DNA of 64,000 nucleotides from Nonomuraea antri (GCF_013283785.1 NZ_JABCPZ010000009.1:39243-103242), one strand, 5' to 3'. Shown: positions 27,072 through 35,779, counted from the stretch's first letter. Made by a program: numbers and translations. The notes: generated from the letters alone by a model not told the origin.

Positions 27072-28639
27072 CACACGCCTGCCCGTGCGGTGCTGCGGGC
27101 GAAGAAGTCGCGCAGCGGCTCGAAGTGGATCTCGCGCGAGTTCCACTCGTTCTCCAGGTTCTCGGTGATGTGGTGAGCCTCGGGCGGCTGCCCGGGGCGG
27201 TGGTGCCTGACCACCGGGTGCAGGTAGTGGCCTTCGGCGGCGCGGGCGGCGTCGCTCTGCCTGATACGGCCGACCGTGAGGTCGAACGGGTCCACCTGGT
27301 CGTGGTCGGGGCCGTACTCCAGGGTGATCGTGTAGTGTCCGGCGTCGCCGATGGGCGGGCCCTGCAGGTCGACCGGCAGTTCCTCCAGGTAGCGGGCGCC
27401 GCCCCGGCCGTCGGGCACGATCACGTCGGCGAGCAGGCCGAACTGCTGCCACAGCGCCGAGGTGCGGTTGACCCGGCCGAGCACCGCCTCGGCCAGCGCG
27501 GCCGGGTCGGCGGGGAGCGGGGTGCCCGGCCAGGCGACGCCGTGGTCCCGCAGCTCCAGCAGGCGGTGCAGCGCGCGCACGCCGTAGCGGAAGCCGTGGA
27601 TGAAGCCGCTGGTGCCGCGCTTGAAGTCGCGGGACTGGGTGATGGTGCCGGCGAAGTACAGCCCGGGGACGTTGACCGACTCGTAGCCCGGGGTGAGCGC
27701 CGGGAACCGGTCCTGGATCACCAGGTCCGGACGGCACTCCGGGGCGAAGATCGAGGCGTCGAACCTGAAGCCGGTGCAGACGATGACCCGGTCGTACGGG
27801 ATGTCCTTGGTGACCTCGTCGGCGCGGACGAAGCTGACCGTCACCAGGTAGGTGCCGTCGGCCTGCCGGTCGATGCGCTTGACGTCGCCGTCGAGCAGCG
27901 CGTTCTGCGACTTGAGCTGGTAGGTGTCGAGCAGGCCGTTGTTGACCGCGCGCAGATGCCCCACGAAGTGGGTGCGCCAGGCCAGCTTCAGCGCGCGCGG
28001 CCCGGCCACGTGGATGACCGCGGCGGTCTCCAGCAGGTTGTCGGCCGTCTCGAAGGCCGAGTTGCCCTTGCCGATGATCAGCACCCGCTGCCCGGTGTAG
28101 CCGGCCGGGTCGGTGGAGGCGGCCGCGTAGGTGTCGGCCGTCTCGATGCCGGGGATGGCCGGCAGGTTGGGCCGGGTGACGCCGGTGGCCACGATCAGCC
28201 GTCCGGCGCGGTGGGTGTCCCCGTGGGAGTCGGTCACCTGGAACAGGCCCGTGCCGGGGTCGCGGCCGGCCCGGACGACGCGGGTGTCGTAGGTGACGCG
28301 CAGCCCGCAGGACGCGGCGAAGTCGGCCAGATAGGTGACCAGGTCGTCGGCGCCCGGGAAGTACCGGTCGCTGTAGCGGGTGAAGAGCAGGGCGGGGTCG
28401 TCCGAGAGCAGCGAGTTCCAGTCCATTCGCAGGTTGAGCTCGGGGTCGTCCCAGCCGGTGTGCTTCTTGTTGATGGAGATCAGCGTGCGGTGCCGCGGGA
28501 AGGTGCGGAAGAACGTGCCCGGGGTGGGGCCCGCCTCCAGGATCCGGTAGTCGCGCCCGGCGCGGTGCAGGAAGTAGCCGAGTTGCAGCCCCGCCGGGCC
28601 GGCGCCTATCACCAGGTAGTCCAGGGTGTTGTCCGGCAC
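27071..28639 (-). CDS. FAD/NAD(P)-dependent monooxygenase-like protein (FMO / FOXRED2-like)
   Basis: A 522-residue protein. The N-terminal FAD Rossmann loop is YLVIGAGPAGLQLGYFLHRAG; the second dinucleotide fold is VLIIGKGNSAFETADNLLE; VIVCTGFRFD is the ATG-like motif near the FAD. PGLYFAGTITQSRDFKRGTSGFIHGFRYGVRA resembles FOXRED2-like flavoproteins more than Baeyer-Villiger enzymes, and the BVMO fingerprint is not obvious. A C-terminal 130-residue region of unclear fold follows. It probably oxidises an organic substrate with NAD(P)H and oxygen. It is the second gene of the seven-gene unit. Confidence 0.85.
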   Translation of the reverse strand: MPDNTLDYLVIGAGPAGLQLGYFLHRAGRDYRILEAGPTPGTFFRTFPRHRTLISINKKHTGWDDPELNLRMDWNSLLSDDPALLFTRYSDRYFPGADDLVTYLADFAASCGLRVTYDTRVVRAGRDPGTGLFQVTDSHGDTHRAGRLIVATGVTRPNLPAIPGIETADTYAAASTDPAGYTGQRVLIIGKGNSAFETADNLLETAAVIHVAGPRALKLAWRTHFVGHLRAVNNGLLDTYQLKSQNALLDGDVKRIDRQADGTYLVTVSFVRADEVTKDIPYDRVIVCTGFRFDASIFAPECRPDLVIQDRFPALTPGYESVNVPGLYFAGTITQSRDFKRGTSGFIHGFRYGVRALHRLLELRDHGVAWPGTPLPADPAALAEAVLGRVNRTSALWQQFGLLADVIVPDGRGGARYLEELPVDLQGPPIGDAGHYTITLEYGPDHDQVDPFDLTVGRIRQSDAARAAEGHYLHPVVRHHRPGQPPEAHHITENLENEWNSREIHFEPLRDFFARSTARAGV

Positions 28640-28709
28640 GGATGCCTCCGTCGCAACGAGGTGGTTGAAGGAACAACCTCATTGTCGGCAGGCGATTCTC
28701 AGAGAACTC

Positions 28710-30266
28710 TCAGAGCAGATCCAGCAACGCGCGCTTGTCCGGCTTGCCGCCTTCGGCGACCGGAACTGCGGGCACGACGGTGAACGTGCTGGGCACGCTG
28801 TCGTCGCCGAGTTCGTCCCGGACCAGCTCCGCCAGGGCCGCCCGGTCGGGGACGCGCCCGGCCGCCGGGACCACGAACGCGTGCACGGCCTCGCCGCGCC
28901 GCTCGTCCGGGGCCCCGGCCACGTAGGCCTCCTCGACGTCCGGGTGGCGGACCAGCGCCCGCTCGATCGGCCCGGCGTAGACGACCATGGCGTTGACCAT
29001 GATCACGTCGCGGGAGCGGCCCGACAGGTGCAGGAAGCCCTGTTCGTCCAGGTGGCCCAGGTCGCGGGTGCGCAGCCAGCCGTCGCGCAGCGGGCTCTCC
29101 TCGTCGGCGCCCCAGTAGCCCGCCATCAGGTACGGGCTGCGCACGTGGATCTCGCCGGCGGCCCCGGTGGGCAGCGGTTCTCCTTCGTCGTCGCGGACGC
29201 TGAGCTCGACGCCGGGGTGCGGGCGGCCCACGCTGGCCAGGGCGCGTTCGGGGTCGCGTCGCAGGTCGGCGGGGGTGAGCATGGTGATCGAGCCCGCCTC
29301 GGTCTGGCCGTAGCCCTGGTAGACGACGGGGCCGAGCAGCTCGGTGGCCGCGGCCAGCCTGCTGGGGCTGATCGGCGAGCCCGACACCATAAGCGCGCGC
29401 AGGCTGCCCAGGTCGACGCCGGGGTCCTCGCGCAGCAGGTGCAACATCCGGTACAGGCGGGGGACGGTGATGATGGAGCCGGTGATGCGGTGGCGCTCGA
29501 TCGCGTACGGGAACATCGGCCGGTCGTCGGTGCCCTCGTCGTCCGGGATGACCGCGGTGCCGCCGCCGAGCAGGCACGGCGCCAGGAACTCCAGCACCAC
29601 CATGCTGGCCAGCGTGCCGAACAGCAGGTAGCGCTGGAAGGCGGCGGCGAACGCGGTGGCGGCCGGGCCCCAGCGGCGCGGCTGCCAGGCCCAGTGCGCG
29701 CCGAGCGCGGCGTAGGTGATCGCGCAGCCCTTGGGGCGGCCGGTGCTGCCGCTGGTGAAGTGCAGCGCGGCCACGTCGTCAGGCCGGGCGGTCACGACGG
29801 GGACGCCCGCACCGCCCGGCTCGGCCAGCAGGTCGACCGGCTCGGCGACCAGGTCGGCCGGGCCGGCGCAGGGGCCGAGGGACAGCAGCGGGATCGGGCC
29901 GGCGGCGCGGCGCAGTTCGGGCGTCGCCGTCTCCGGGTCGACGACGATCGCCGCGACCCCGGTGCCGAGCACGTGGGCGAGCTGCGCGGGCGGGTAGCCG
30001 GGCCGGATCCCGACGACGCGGCAGCCCACGACGTGCGCCGCCAGGTGCGCGGCGAACGCCTCCGGCGTGACCCGGGTGCGGATCGCCATCCCTTGCCCGG
30101 GGCCGAGCCCGGCCGCGCGCAGCGCCAGGGACAGCCGCCCGATCAGGTCGAGCAGTTCCCCCCGGGTGACGGTGCGCGGGCCGTGCTCGAAGGCCGGGCT
30201 GCCGGGAGCCTGGCCCAGCGCGTCGAGAACGGCTTGCGGGAAGAGCGGCTCGGGGTGACGACCCAT
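28710..30266 (-). CDS. AMP-dependent acyl-CoA synthetase / adenylate-forming ligase
   Basis: A 518-residue ANL enzyme from ATG 30266, with GAGGAG six bases upstream. Core motifs: ALHFTSGSTGRPKGC (A3, phosphate loop), YQGYGQTEAGS (A5), RTRDLGHLDEQGFLHLSGR (A7/A8) and GKPDKRALL with the catalytic Lys (A10). No carrier-protein domain is attached. It activates a carboxylic acid as the adenylate, then transfers it to CoA or an unlinked acceptor; specificity is not readable. It heads the leftward unit, and upstream lies an array of GATCGGAA direct repeats. Confidence 0.9.
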   Translation of the reverse strand: MGRHPEPLFPQAVLDALGQAPGSPAFEHGPRTVTRGELLDLIGRLSLALRAAGLGPGQGMAIRTRVTPEAFAAHLAAHVVGCRVVGIRPGYPPAQLAHVLGTGVAAIVVDPETATPELRRAAGPIPLLSLGPCAGPADLVAEPVDLLAEPGGAGVPVVTARPDDVAALHFTSGSTGRPKGCAITYAALGAHWAWQPRRWGPAATAFAAAFQRYLLFGTLASMVVLEFLAPCLLGGGTAVIPDDEGTDDRPMFPYAIERHRITGSIITVPRLYRMLHLLREDPGVDLGSLRALMVSGSPISPSRLAAATELLGPVVYQGYGQTEAGSITMLTPADLRRDPERALASVGRPHPGVELSVRDDEGEPLPTGAAGEIHVRSPYLMAGYWGADEESPLRDGWLRTRDLGHLDEQGFLHLSGRSRDVIMVNAMVVYAGPIERALVRHPDVEEAYVAGAPDERRGEAVHAFVVPAAGRVPDRAALAELVRDELGDDSVPSTFTVVPAVPVAEGGKPDKRALLDLL

Positions 30267-30357
30267 GGTGGGCTCCTCTGGGCATTCGCGGTCGCTGGCG
30301 GTAGACATGTCGGCATACGCCGTCATTTTTCATCCCGATGCGAGCGTAGGCAGCCCA

Positions 30358-30400
30358 GATCGGAAGCAGATCGGAAGCGGATCGGAACGTCGGATCGGAA
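30358..30400. repeat. GATCGGAA direct-repeat array in the ligase/sulfotransferase divergent promoter
   Basis: Four perfect copies of GATCGGAA begin at 30358, 30369, 30380 and 30393 (11-, 11- and 13-bp steps), with a decayed fifth near 30405. Spacing of about one helical turn is typical of OmpR- or SARP-type binding sites. The array lies 92 bp upstream of the ligase start and 28 bp before the sulfotransferase start, so it may control one or both. An OmpR-type regulator is encoded in the leftward unit. Confidence 0.75.
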
Positions 30401-30427
30401 CGTCGGGTCGTGCGAGGGGAGCACGAG

Positions 30428-31117
30428 ATGCAGGTGATCGGCGCGGGGTTCGGCCGGACGGGCACCAGGTCGCTGCAGGCGGCGCTGGACCGGCTCGGCT
30501 TCGGCCCCTGCTACCACATGTCCGTGGTCATCGACCAGCCGTTCCGGGTCAGGCAGTGGCTCGACGTCGGCGAGGGCCGCACCCGCGACTGGGACACGCT
30601 GTTCGACGGGTTCAGGTCCGCGGTGGACTGGCCGGCCGCCGCCTACTGGCGGGAGCTGGCCGAGCACTACCCGGCGGCGAAGGTCGTGCTGACCGTGCGC
30701 GACCCGGAGCGCTGGTACGACAGCGTCAGCGCGACCATCTTCCGCAGCGCGCTGGCCGAGGGCCGTCCCGTGCCGCTGCGGCGGCGGATCATGCGCCGGC
30801 TGATCGCCCGCCGGGCGCCGGACTTCGCGCTGTACCCGCGCATGGCCAGGGCGACCGTCATCGACCGGGTCTTCGACGGCCGGGTCGGCGACCGGGAACA
30901 CGTGCTGGAGGTCTACCGGCGGCACCTGGCCGAGGTGCGCGCCGCCGTACCGGCCGGGCGGCTGCTGGTCTTCGACGTCGCGCAGGGGTGGGAGCCGCTG
31001 TGCGACTTCCTCGGCGTCCCGGTGCCCGACGAGCCGTTCCCGCGCGTCAACGAGCGGGCGGCGTTCTGGGGGAAGCGGCCGCGCCGGCGGCTGCGCCTGA
31101 TCGTGCTCGGCCGCTGA
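30428..31117 (+). CDS. Sulfotransferase-family protein
   Basis: A 229-residue protein from ATG 30428, with GGGGAG six bases upstream. The N-terminal VIGAGFGRTGTRSLQAALD is the 5'-phosphosulfate loop of PAPS-dependent sulfotransferases, and KVVLTVRDPERWYDSV is the 3'-phosphate-binding segment. This short form (GFGRTGT type) is common in actinomycetes and fungi, and most members have unknown acceptors. It is divergent from the oxidative operon and shares its promoter region, so it could sulfate that pathway's product (inference). The C-terminus is basic (KRPRRRLRLI). Confidence 0.82.
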   Translation: MQVIGAGFGRTGTRSLQAALDRLGFGPCYHMSVVIDQPFRVRQWLDVGEGRTRDWDTLFDGFRSAVDWPAAAYWRELAEHYPAAKVVLTVRDPERWYDSVSATIFRSALAEGRPVPLRRRIMRRLIARRAPDFALYPRMARATVIDRVFDGRVGDREHVLEVYRRHLAEVRAAVPAGRLLVFDVAQGWEPLCDFLGVPVPDEPFPRVNERAAFWGKRPRRRLRLIVLGR

Positions 31118-31176
31118 CCCCGGCTTAGACCCCGCCGGCCAGGGAAGGAGCGCACGCACAGGGAGTCGATCGGTCG

Positions 31177-32577
31177 ATGGGGGACGTCGTGGTCACGTCG
31201 CGGGGCGTCTTCAGGCGCAAACCGGTGGAGCAGATCGCCACCGAGCACGAAGGTGATCTGGCCAGGTCGCTCGGCCTGTGGCAGCTGACCGCCATCGGCG
31301 TCGGCGGCATCATCGGCGCCGGCATCTTCGCGCTGGCCGGCGCGGTCGCCAACCAGACGGCCGGGCCCGCGGTGCTGGTGTCGTTCCTCATCGCCGGGAT
31401 CGCCAGCGCGGCCGCCGCCCTGTCGTACGCCGAGTTCGCCGGCATGATCCCGAAGGCCGGCTCCGCCTACACCTACGGCTACGCGGTGCTGGGCGAGATC
31501 GTCGGCTGGTTCATCGGCTGGGACCTGCTGCTGGAGTACACCGCGATCGTCGCGGTGGTGGCCATCGGCATCTCCGGCTACTTCGGCTTCCTGGTGCAGC
31601 AGCTCGGCCTGGAGCTGCCGGCCTGGATGCTCGGCGCGCCCGGCACCGGCGACGGGCACGTGGTGGACCTGTTCGCGGTGGTGTTGTGCCTGTTCATCGC
31701 GTTCCTGCTGAACCTGGGCATCCGCGCGGCGGCCCGTTTCGAGACGTTCGTGGTGGCGGTGAAGGTCGCCGTCGTGCTGCTGGTGATCGTGGTCGGCTTC
31801 TTCCACATCAGCACGGCCAACTACACGCCGTTCTTCCCGTACGGGATCGGCGGCGCGATCACCGGCGCGGCCACCGTGTTCTTCGCGGTCTTCGGCTACG
31901 ACGCGATGAGCACGGCGGCCGAGGAGTCGCGCGACGCGCAGCGGCACATGCCCAAGGCGATCATCTACTCGCTGGCCATCTCCATGGTGCTGTACGTGCT
32001 GGCCACGCTGGTGCTCACCGGCATGCAGAACTACCGCGACATCGACCCGGAGAGCGGCTTCTCCTCGGCGTTCGCCGCCGTCGGGCTCTCCGGACTGGCC
32101 TCGGTGATCGCGGTGGGGGCGATCGTCGGCATCCTGACCGTGATGTTCACGTTCATGCTGGGCGTCACCCGCGTGTGGTTCTCGATGAGCCGCGACGGGC
32201 TGCTGCCGCAGTGGTTCGCCAAGCTGCACCCGGTGCGGCGGGTGCCCTCGCGCGTCACCTGGATCGTCGGCGCGGCCTCGGCGCTGATCGCCGGGTTCCT
32301 GCCCATCAGGGAGGCGGCCGAGCTGACCAACATCGGGATCCTGCTGGCGTTCGTGGTGGTGTGCGTGGCGGTGATCGTGCTGCGTTACCGGCAGCCGGAT
32401 CTGCCGCGGGCCTTCCGCACCCCCGGCATGCCGGTGGTGCCGGGGATCGGCGTGGTCTTCTCGATCTGGCTGATCACCTTCCTCGACCCGGTCACGTGGC
32501 TGCGCTTCGCGGTCTGGTTCCTGCTCGGGCTGATCGTCTACTTCGCCTACAGCCGCCGGCATTCGGTGCTGGAGTGA
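31177..32577 (+). CDS. APC-family amino-acid permease (cationic amino-acid transporter-like)
   Basis: A 466-residue protein with 12 predicted membrane helices. The first helix GVGGIIGAGIFALAG carries the unwound GxG substrate-binding motif of the APC fold. SYAEFAGMIPKAGSAYTYGY and FFAVFGYDAMSTAAEE are typical of the bacterial CAT/YhdG branch. It imports amino acids with proton or sodium coupling, cationic ones by family tendency. ATG 31177 is the conservative start. It is a single gene that converges with the nucleoside hydrolase, four bases apart. Confidence 0.92.
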   Translation: MGDVVVTSRGVFRRKPVEQIATEHEGDLARSLGLWQLTAIGVGGIIGAGIFALAGAVANQTAGPAVLVSFLIAGIASAAAALSYAEFAGMIPKAGSAYTYGYAVLGEIVGWFIGWDLLLEYTAIVAVVAIGISGYFGFLVQQLGLELPAWMLGAPGTGDGHVVDLFAVVLCLFIAFLLNLGIRAAARFETFVVAVKVAVVLLVIVVGFFHISTANYTPFFPYGIGGAITGAATVFFAVFGYDAMSTAAEESRDAQRHMPKAIIYSLAISMVLYVLATLVLTGMQNYRDIDPESGFSSAFAAVGLSGLASVIAVGAIVGILTVMFTFMLGVTRVWFSMSRDGLLPQWFAKLHPVRRVPSRVTWIVGAASALIAGFLPIREAAELTNIGILLAFVVVCVAVIVLRYRQPDLPRAFRTPGMPVVPGIGVVFSIWLITFLDPVTWLRFAVWFLLGLIVYFAYSRRHSVLE

Positions 32578-32581
32578 CGGG

Positions 32582-33508
32582 TCATCCGATCCCGCTGGTG
32601 TAGAAGTCCCAGAAGCGGTCCTCGTCCACCTCCAGCACGGTGCGGCCGTCGGAGTCGGTGACGAGGTCCGGGCGCAGGAAGACGGCCGCGGCGACGGCGT
32701 CCCAGACGAACATCCGATGCCCCGGGTCCTTGGCGAACGCCGGGCCCTGGAGCTGCTTGAACAGCCGCTTGACCGGGGTCTCCGGGCCCGCAGTCACCCG
32801 GCGGTAGCCGTCGGCGTCGAGGGTGAGGCGTTCGGTGGCCGCCAGCGGCACCACCAGCCGGCTCCTGAACGGCGCGGCGAAGACGTCCTTCGAGGCGGCC
32901 GGGTCGAACCAGCGGTTGAACTCGGCGCTCTCCTCGCCCGCGCCGAGGAAGACCACTTCCTTGACCAGCCCGGCCGTTTCCGGGTGCGCCTTGACCGCGC
33001 GGGCCAGGTTGGTGGCCGGGCCGAGCGCGAACACGGTCACCTCGCCCGGATGGCGTTTCACCTGCTCGGCGAGGAAGTCCGCGGCGCCGCCCGGCCGTGG
33101 CGCGGCCGTCGCGTACCCGCCGTGCGGCGGCGTGGGCAGCTCCCGGTGCGAGGCGGGGCGCGGCCGGTCGAGCGCGCCGTCGTAGTCGGCCCTGGGCGCG
33201 GGGACGTTCGTCTCGCCGGTCACCACCGGCACGTCGGCCCTGCCGATGAGTTCGAGCTGGCGCAGCGCGTAGGCGGTGCCCTCCTCAGGCCAGGTGTTGC
33301 CGCCCACCGTGGTGACGCCGAGCAGTTCCACGCCCGGCGCGGCGGCCAGCAGGAACAGGGCTTGCGCGTCGTCGTTCAGCTCGCCCATGTCGGCGTCGAT
33401 GATGATCTTCCCGGTGCCCGGCGCGGCGTCGAGCGGCGTGCCCGAGCAGGCGGCCACCGCGCCCAGAGTGGCCAGAACGGTGACGAATGCCAGTACTTTC
33501 CTTTTCAC
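32582..33508 (-). CDS. Secreted lipoprotein nucleoside hydrolase
   Basis: About 308 residues from GTG 33508. A signal peptide KRKVLAFVTVLATLGAVAAC ends in a lipobox (VAAC), so the mature protein is probably anchored to the outer face of the membrane. The calcium-binding IUNH motif reads IIIDADMGELNDDAQAL, matching DxDxGxxDD-type sites with Asn for one Asp. EVTVFALGPATNLARAV and the C-terminal MFVWDAVAAAVF fit the fold. It would cleave extracellular ribonucleosides into base and ribose for salvage. Most nucleoside hydrolases are cytoplasmic; the lipoprotein form is less common. Confidence 0.85.
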   Translation of the reverse strand: MKRKVLAFVTVLATLGAVAACSGTPLDAAPGTGKIIIDADMGELNDDAQALFLLAAAPGVELLGVTTVGGNTWPEEGTAYALRQLELIGRADVPVVTGETNVPAPRADYDGALDRPRPASHRELPTPPHGGYATAAPRPGGAADFLAEQVKRHPGEVTVFALGPATNLARAVKAHPETAGLVKEVVFLGAGEESAEFNRWFDPAASKDVFAAPFRSRLVVPLAATERLTLDADGYRRVTAGPETPVKRLFKQLQGPAFAKDPGHRMFVWDAVAAAVFLRPDLVTDSDGRTVLEVDEDRFWDFYTSGIG

Positions 33509-33580
33509 GTCCCGTCTGTCGCGGCCGATGCCGCCACCGGTTCGTGAACCGATGAGACGACGGCATCCGACAGAGAGAAC

Positions 33581-33607
33581 ATGCAACCGATGGACCCGCT
33601 CCCATGA
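33581..33607 (+). CDS. Possible 8-codon upstream ORF coupled to the sigma factor gene
   Basis: ATG 33581 encodes MQPMDPLP, and its TGA overlaps the ATG of the ECF sigma gene (ATGA). AGAGAGAAC precedes it. The sigma start has no good site of its own, so re-initiation from this ORF may deliver ribosomes. Speculative. Confidence 0.3.
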   Translation: MQPMDPLP

Positions 33608-34131
33608 GCGAGCACGAGACCTGGGACGACGCCCGCCTGCTCGCGGCCGTCGCCGACGGGGACCGGCGCGCCCTGGAAATCCTCTACGCCAGGCACGCGC
33701 CCTGGCTGGTCATCCGGCTGACCCGGCGCTGCGCCGACCCCGCCCTGGTGGACGAGGCGGTGCAGGACACCTTCGTGGCGGTCTGGCGCACCGCGCGGGC
33801 CTGGCGCGGCAAGGGCGAGGTCGCCGCCTGGATCTGGGGCATCGGCGTGCGCCGCCTGCTCGACCAGCTGCGCCGCCGCCCGGCCGCGCAGCCCGCCGCG
33901 TACGAGGAGGTCATGGTCTCCGCCGAGGAGCAGGTGCTGCTCGGCATCGAGTACGGCGAGCTCGGCCAGGCGCTGAACCAGCTCTCCCCCGAACTGCGCG
34001 CCGTGGTGCAGGCGACCGTGCTGGACGGCCTGACCACGCGCGAGGCCGGACGGCTGCTCGGCATCCCGGCGGGAACGGTCAAGACCCGGATGATGCGCGC
34101 CCGCGCGCTGCTGAGGGAGGAACTGGCATGA
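33604..34131 (+). CDS. ECF-type RNA polymerase sigma factor
   Basis: A 175-residue protein. The region 2 core is ALEILYARHAPWLVIRLTRRC and ALVDEAVQDTFVAVWRTARAW (about residues 19-65). Region 4 is ELRAVVQATVLDGLTTREAGRLLGIPAGTVKTRMMRARALL (about 128-168), here with GLTTREAGRLLGIPAGTV as the helix-turn-helix. It would direct RNA polymerase to stress-type promoters. The stop overlaps the anti-sigma start (ATGA), so the two are made in step. Divergent from the nucleoside hydrolase, with about 95 bp between. Confidence 0.93.
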   Translation: MSEHETWDDARLLAAVADGDRRALEILYARHAPWLVIRLTRRCADPALVDEAVQDTFVAVWRTARAWRGKGEVAAWIWGIGVRRLLDQLRRRPAAQPAAYEEVMVSAEEQVLLGIEYGELGQALNQLSPELRAVVQATVLDGLTTREAGRLLGIPAGTVKTRMMRARALLREELA

Positions 34132-34931
34132 GCGCCTGGCACCTGGACGAGGACCTGACCGCCCGCTACGCCGGCGGCGACCTGAACCCCACCCTGGCCG
34201 CGTCGGTCGAGGCCCACCTGCTGGCCTGCCACCCCTGCCGGACCCTGCTCGCCCCCCGGGTGCCGGGCGAGCGGCTGGACCGGGTGTGGGCGGAGATCGC
34301 CGACGTGGTGGACGCCCCCGTGCCCGGTCCGGTCGAGCGGCTGCTCGGCGCGGCCGGCGTGCCCGAGCACGTCGGCAGGCTGCTGGCCGCCGCCGCCTCG
34401 CTGCGGCTGCCGTGGATCGCCGCCAGCGCGGTCGCCCTGCTGTTCGCCGCGCTGGCCTCGGCCGAGACCACCCGGTGGGGGCTGCTGGTGTTCCTCACCC
34501 TGGCCCCGATCGTGCCGGTCGCCGGGGTCGCGATCGCCTACGGCCGCGACGGCGACCCGGCGCACGAGATCGGGCTGGCGGCGCCGTACTCGATGTTCCG
34601 GCTGATGCTGATGCGGGCCGCCGCCGTCGTGGCCGTATCGTCGGCGCTGGCGCTGGCGGCCGGGCTGCTGCTGCCCGGCGGCGCGTGGACGTCGGCCGCC
34701 TGGCTGCTGCCCGCGCTCGCCCTGACCTCGCTGACCCTGGCCCTGTCCAGCCGGTTCGACCCGCGCCTGTGCGGGGCGGCGGTGGCCGCGGCCTGGCTGG
34801 TGGTGATCGCCATGACGAACCTGCGCGGGCCGAACCTGGCGCTGTTCGACTCGGCCGGCCAGCTCGGGTACCTGGCCGTGGTGGCCGGGTCCGTCATCGT
34901 CATCGTCGTGCGGCGCAGGGAGTTCTCATGA
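34128..34931 (+). CDS. Membrane anti-sigma factor with zinc-finger (zf-HC2) domain
   Basis: A 267-residue protein. The N-terminal ASD/zf-HC2 region has His then VEAHLLACHPCRTLL, giving the HxxxCxxC zinc signature near residue 30. After residue 85 come about six hydrophobic helices (IAASAVALLFAALASA, LVFLTLAPIVPVAGVAIAY and others), more than the single anchor usual for anti-sigmas. It would hold the sigma factor inactive at the membrane. Overlaps of four bases on both sides tie it to sigma and to the ABC ATPase. The multi-helix part may double as the membrane partner of that ATPase (inference). Confidence 0.88.
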   Translation: MSAWHLDEDLTARYAGGDLNPTLAASVEAHLLACHPCRTLLAPRVPGERLDRVWAEIADVVDAPVPGPVERLLGAAGVPEHVGRLLAAAASLRLPWIAASAVALLFAALASAETTRWGLLVFLTLAPIVPVAGVAIAYGRDGDPAHEIGLAAPYSMFRLMLMRAAAVVAVSSALALAAGLLLPGGAWTSAAWLLPALALTSLTLALSSRFDPRLCGAAVAAAWLVVIAMTNLRGPNLALFDSAGQLGYLAVVAGSVIVIVVRRREFS

Positions 34932-35779
34932 TCGAGGCGACCGGTCTGGTCAAGGCCTACGGCCGCGGCCGGGCCCTGGACGGGCTCACCTTCACCGCGG
35001 GCAAGGGCGTGACCGGCCTGCTCGGGCCGAACGGCGCGGGCAAGACCACGCTGATCCGCATCCTGGCCACCGTGCTGGCCCCGGACGGCGGCCAGCTCAG
35101 GCTGCTCGGCCGCTCCCCCGCCACCGACCGGGTGGAGATCCGGCGGCGGCTGGGCTACCTGCCGCAGGAGCCCGGCTTCCAGCGCGGGCTGACCGCGTTC
35201 GAGTTCGTCGACTACGTGGCGATACTGAAGGAGATGACCCGGCGCCGGGCCCGCCACGACGAGGTGCGCCGGGTCCTGGCCGAGGTGGGGCTGAGCGCCG
35301 TCGGCGGCAAGCGCGTCTCCGCGCTCTCCGGCGGCATGCGCCGCCGCCTCGGCCTGGCCCAGGCCCTGCTCGGCGAGCCCGACCTGATCCTGCTGGACGA
35401 GCCCACCGCCGGGCTCGACCCGGAGCAGCGGCTGCGCTTCCGCGAGCTGATCTCCCAGATCGCCGAGGAGCGGGCGGTGGTGCTGTCCACCCACCAGACC
35501 GAGGACGTGGCCGCGCTGTGCGGCCGGGTGGTCGTGCTCAAGGCGGGACGCCGCGTCTTCGAGGGCACCCCGGCGCAGCTGCGCGCGCTGGCCGACGGCC
35601 GGGTGTGGTTCTCCTCGGGGAAGGCGGGGGTGTTGTCGTGGCGGACGGGCGACGGCCTGTTCCGCAGCATCGGCCCGGCCCCCGAGGGCGGCCGCCCGGC
35701 CGAGCCGACCGTGGAGGACGGCTACCTGATGCTCCTCGACGACACCACCGGCGGCGAGAACCCACCGGGCCCGGCTTGA
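34928..35779 (+). CDS. ABC transporter ATP-binding protein, no separate permease
   Basis: A 283-residue NBD. Walker A LLGPNGAGKTTL (about residues 33-44), Q-loop YLPQEPGF, signature SALSGGMRRRL, Walker B LILLDEPTAG and H-loop STHQTEDV are all present. It resembles the CcmA/NatA-type ATPases of exporters. The C-terminal tail (residues 225-283) is unusual, with WRTGDGLFRSIGP. No permease gene follows; the only membrane protein in the operon is the anti-sigma factor just upstream. Its last 58 bases overlap the convergent SGNH hydrolase gene. Confidence 0.9.
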   Translation: MIEATGLVKAYGRGRALDGLTFTAGKGVTGLLGPNGAGKTTLIRILATVLAPDGGQLRLLGRSPATDRVEIRRRLGYLPQEPGFQRGLTAFEFVDYVAILKEMTRRRARHDEVRRVLAEVGLSAVGGKRVSALSGGMRRRLGLAQALLGEPDLILLDEPTAGLDPEQRLRFRELISQIAEERAVVLSTHQTEDVAALCGRVVVLKAGRRVFEGTPAQLRALADGRVWFSSGKAGVLSWRTGDGLFRSIGPAPEGGRPAEPTVEDGYLMLLDDTTGGENPPGPA

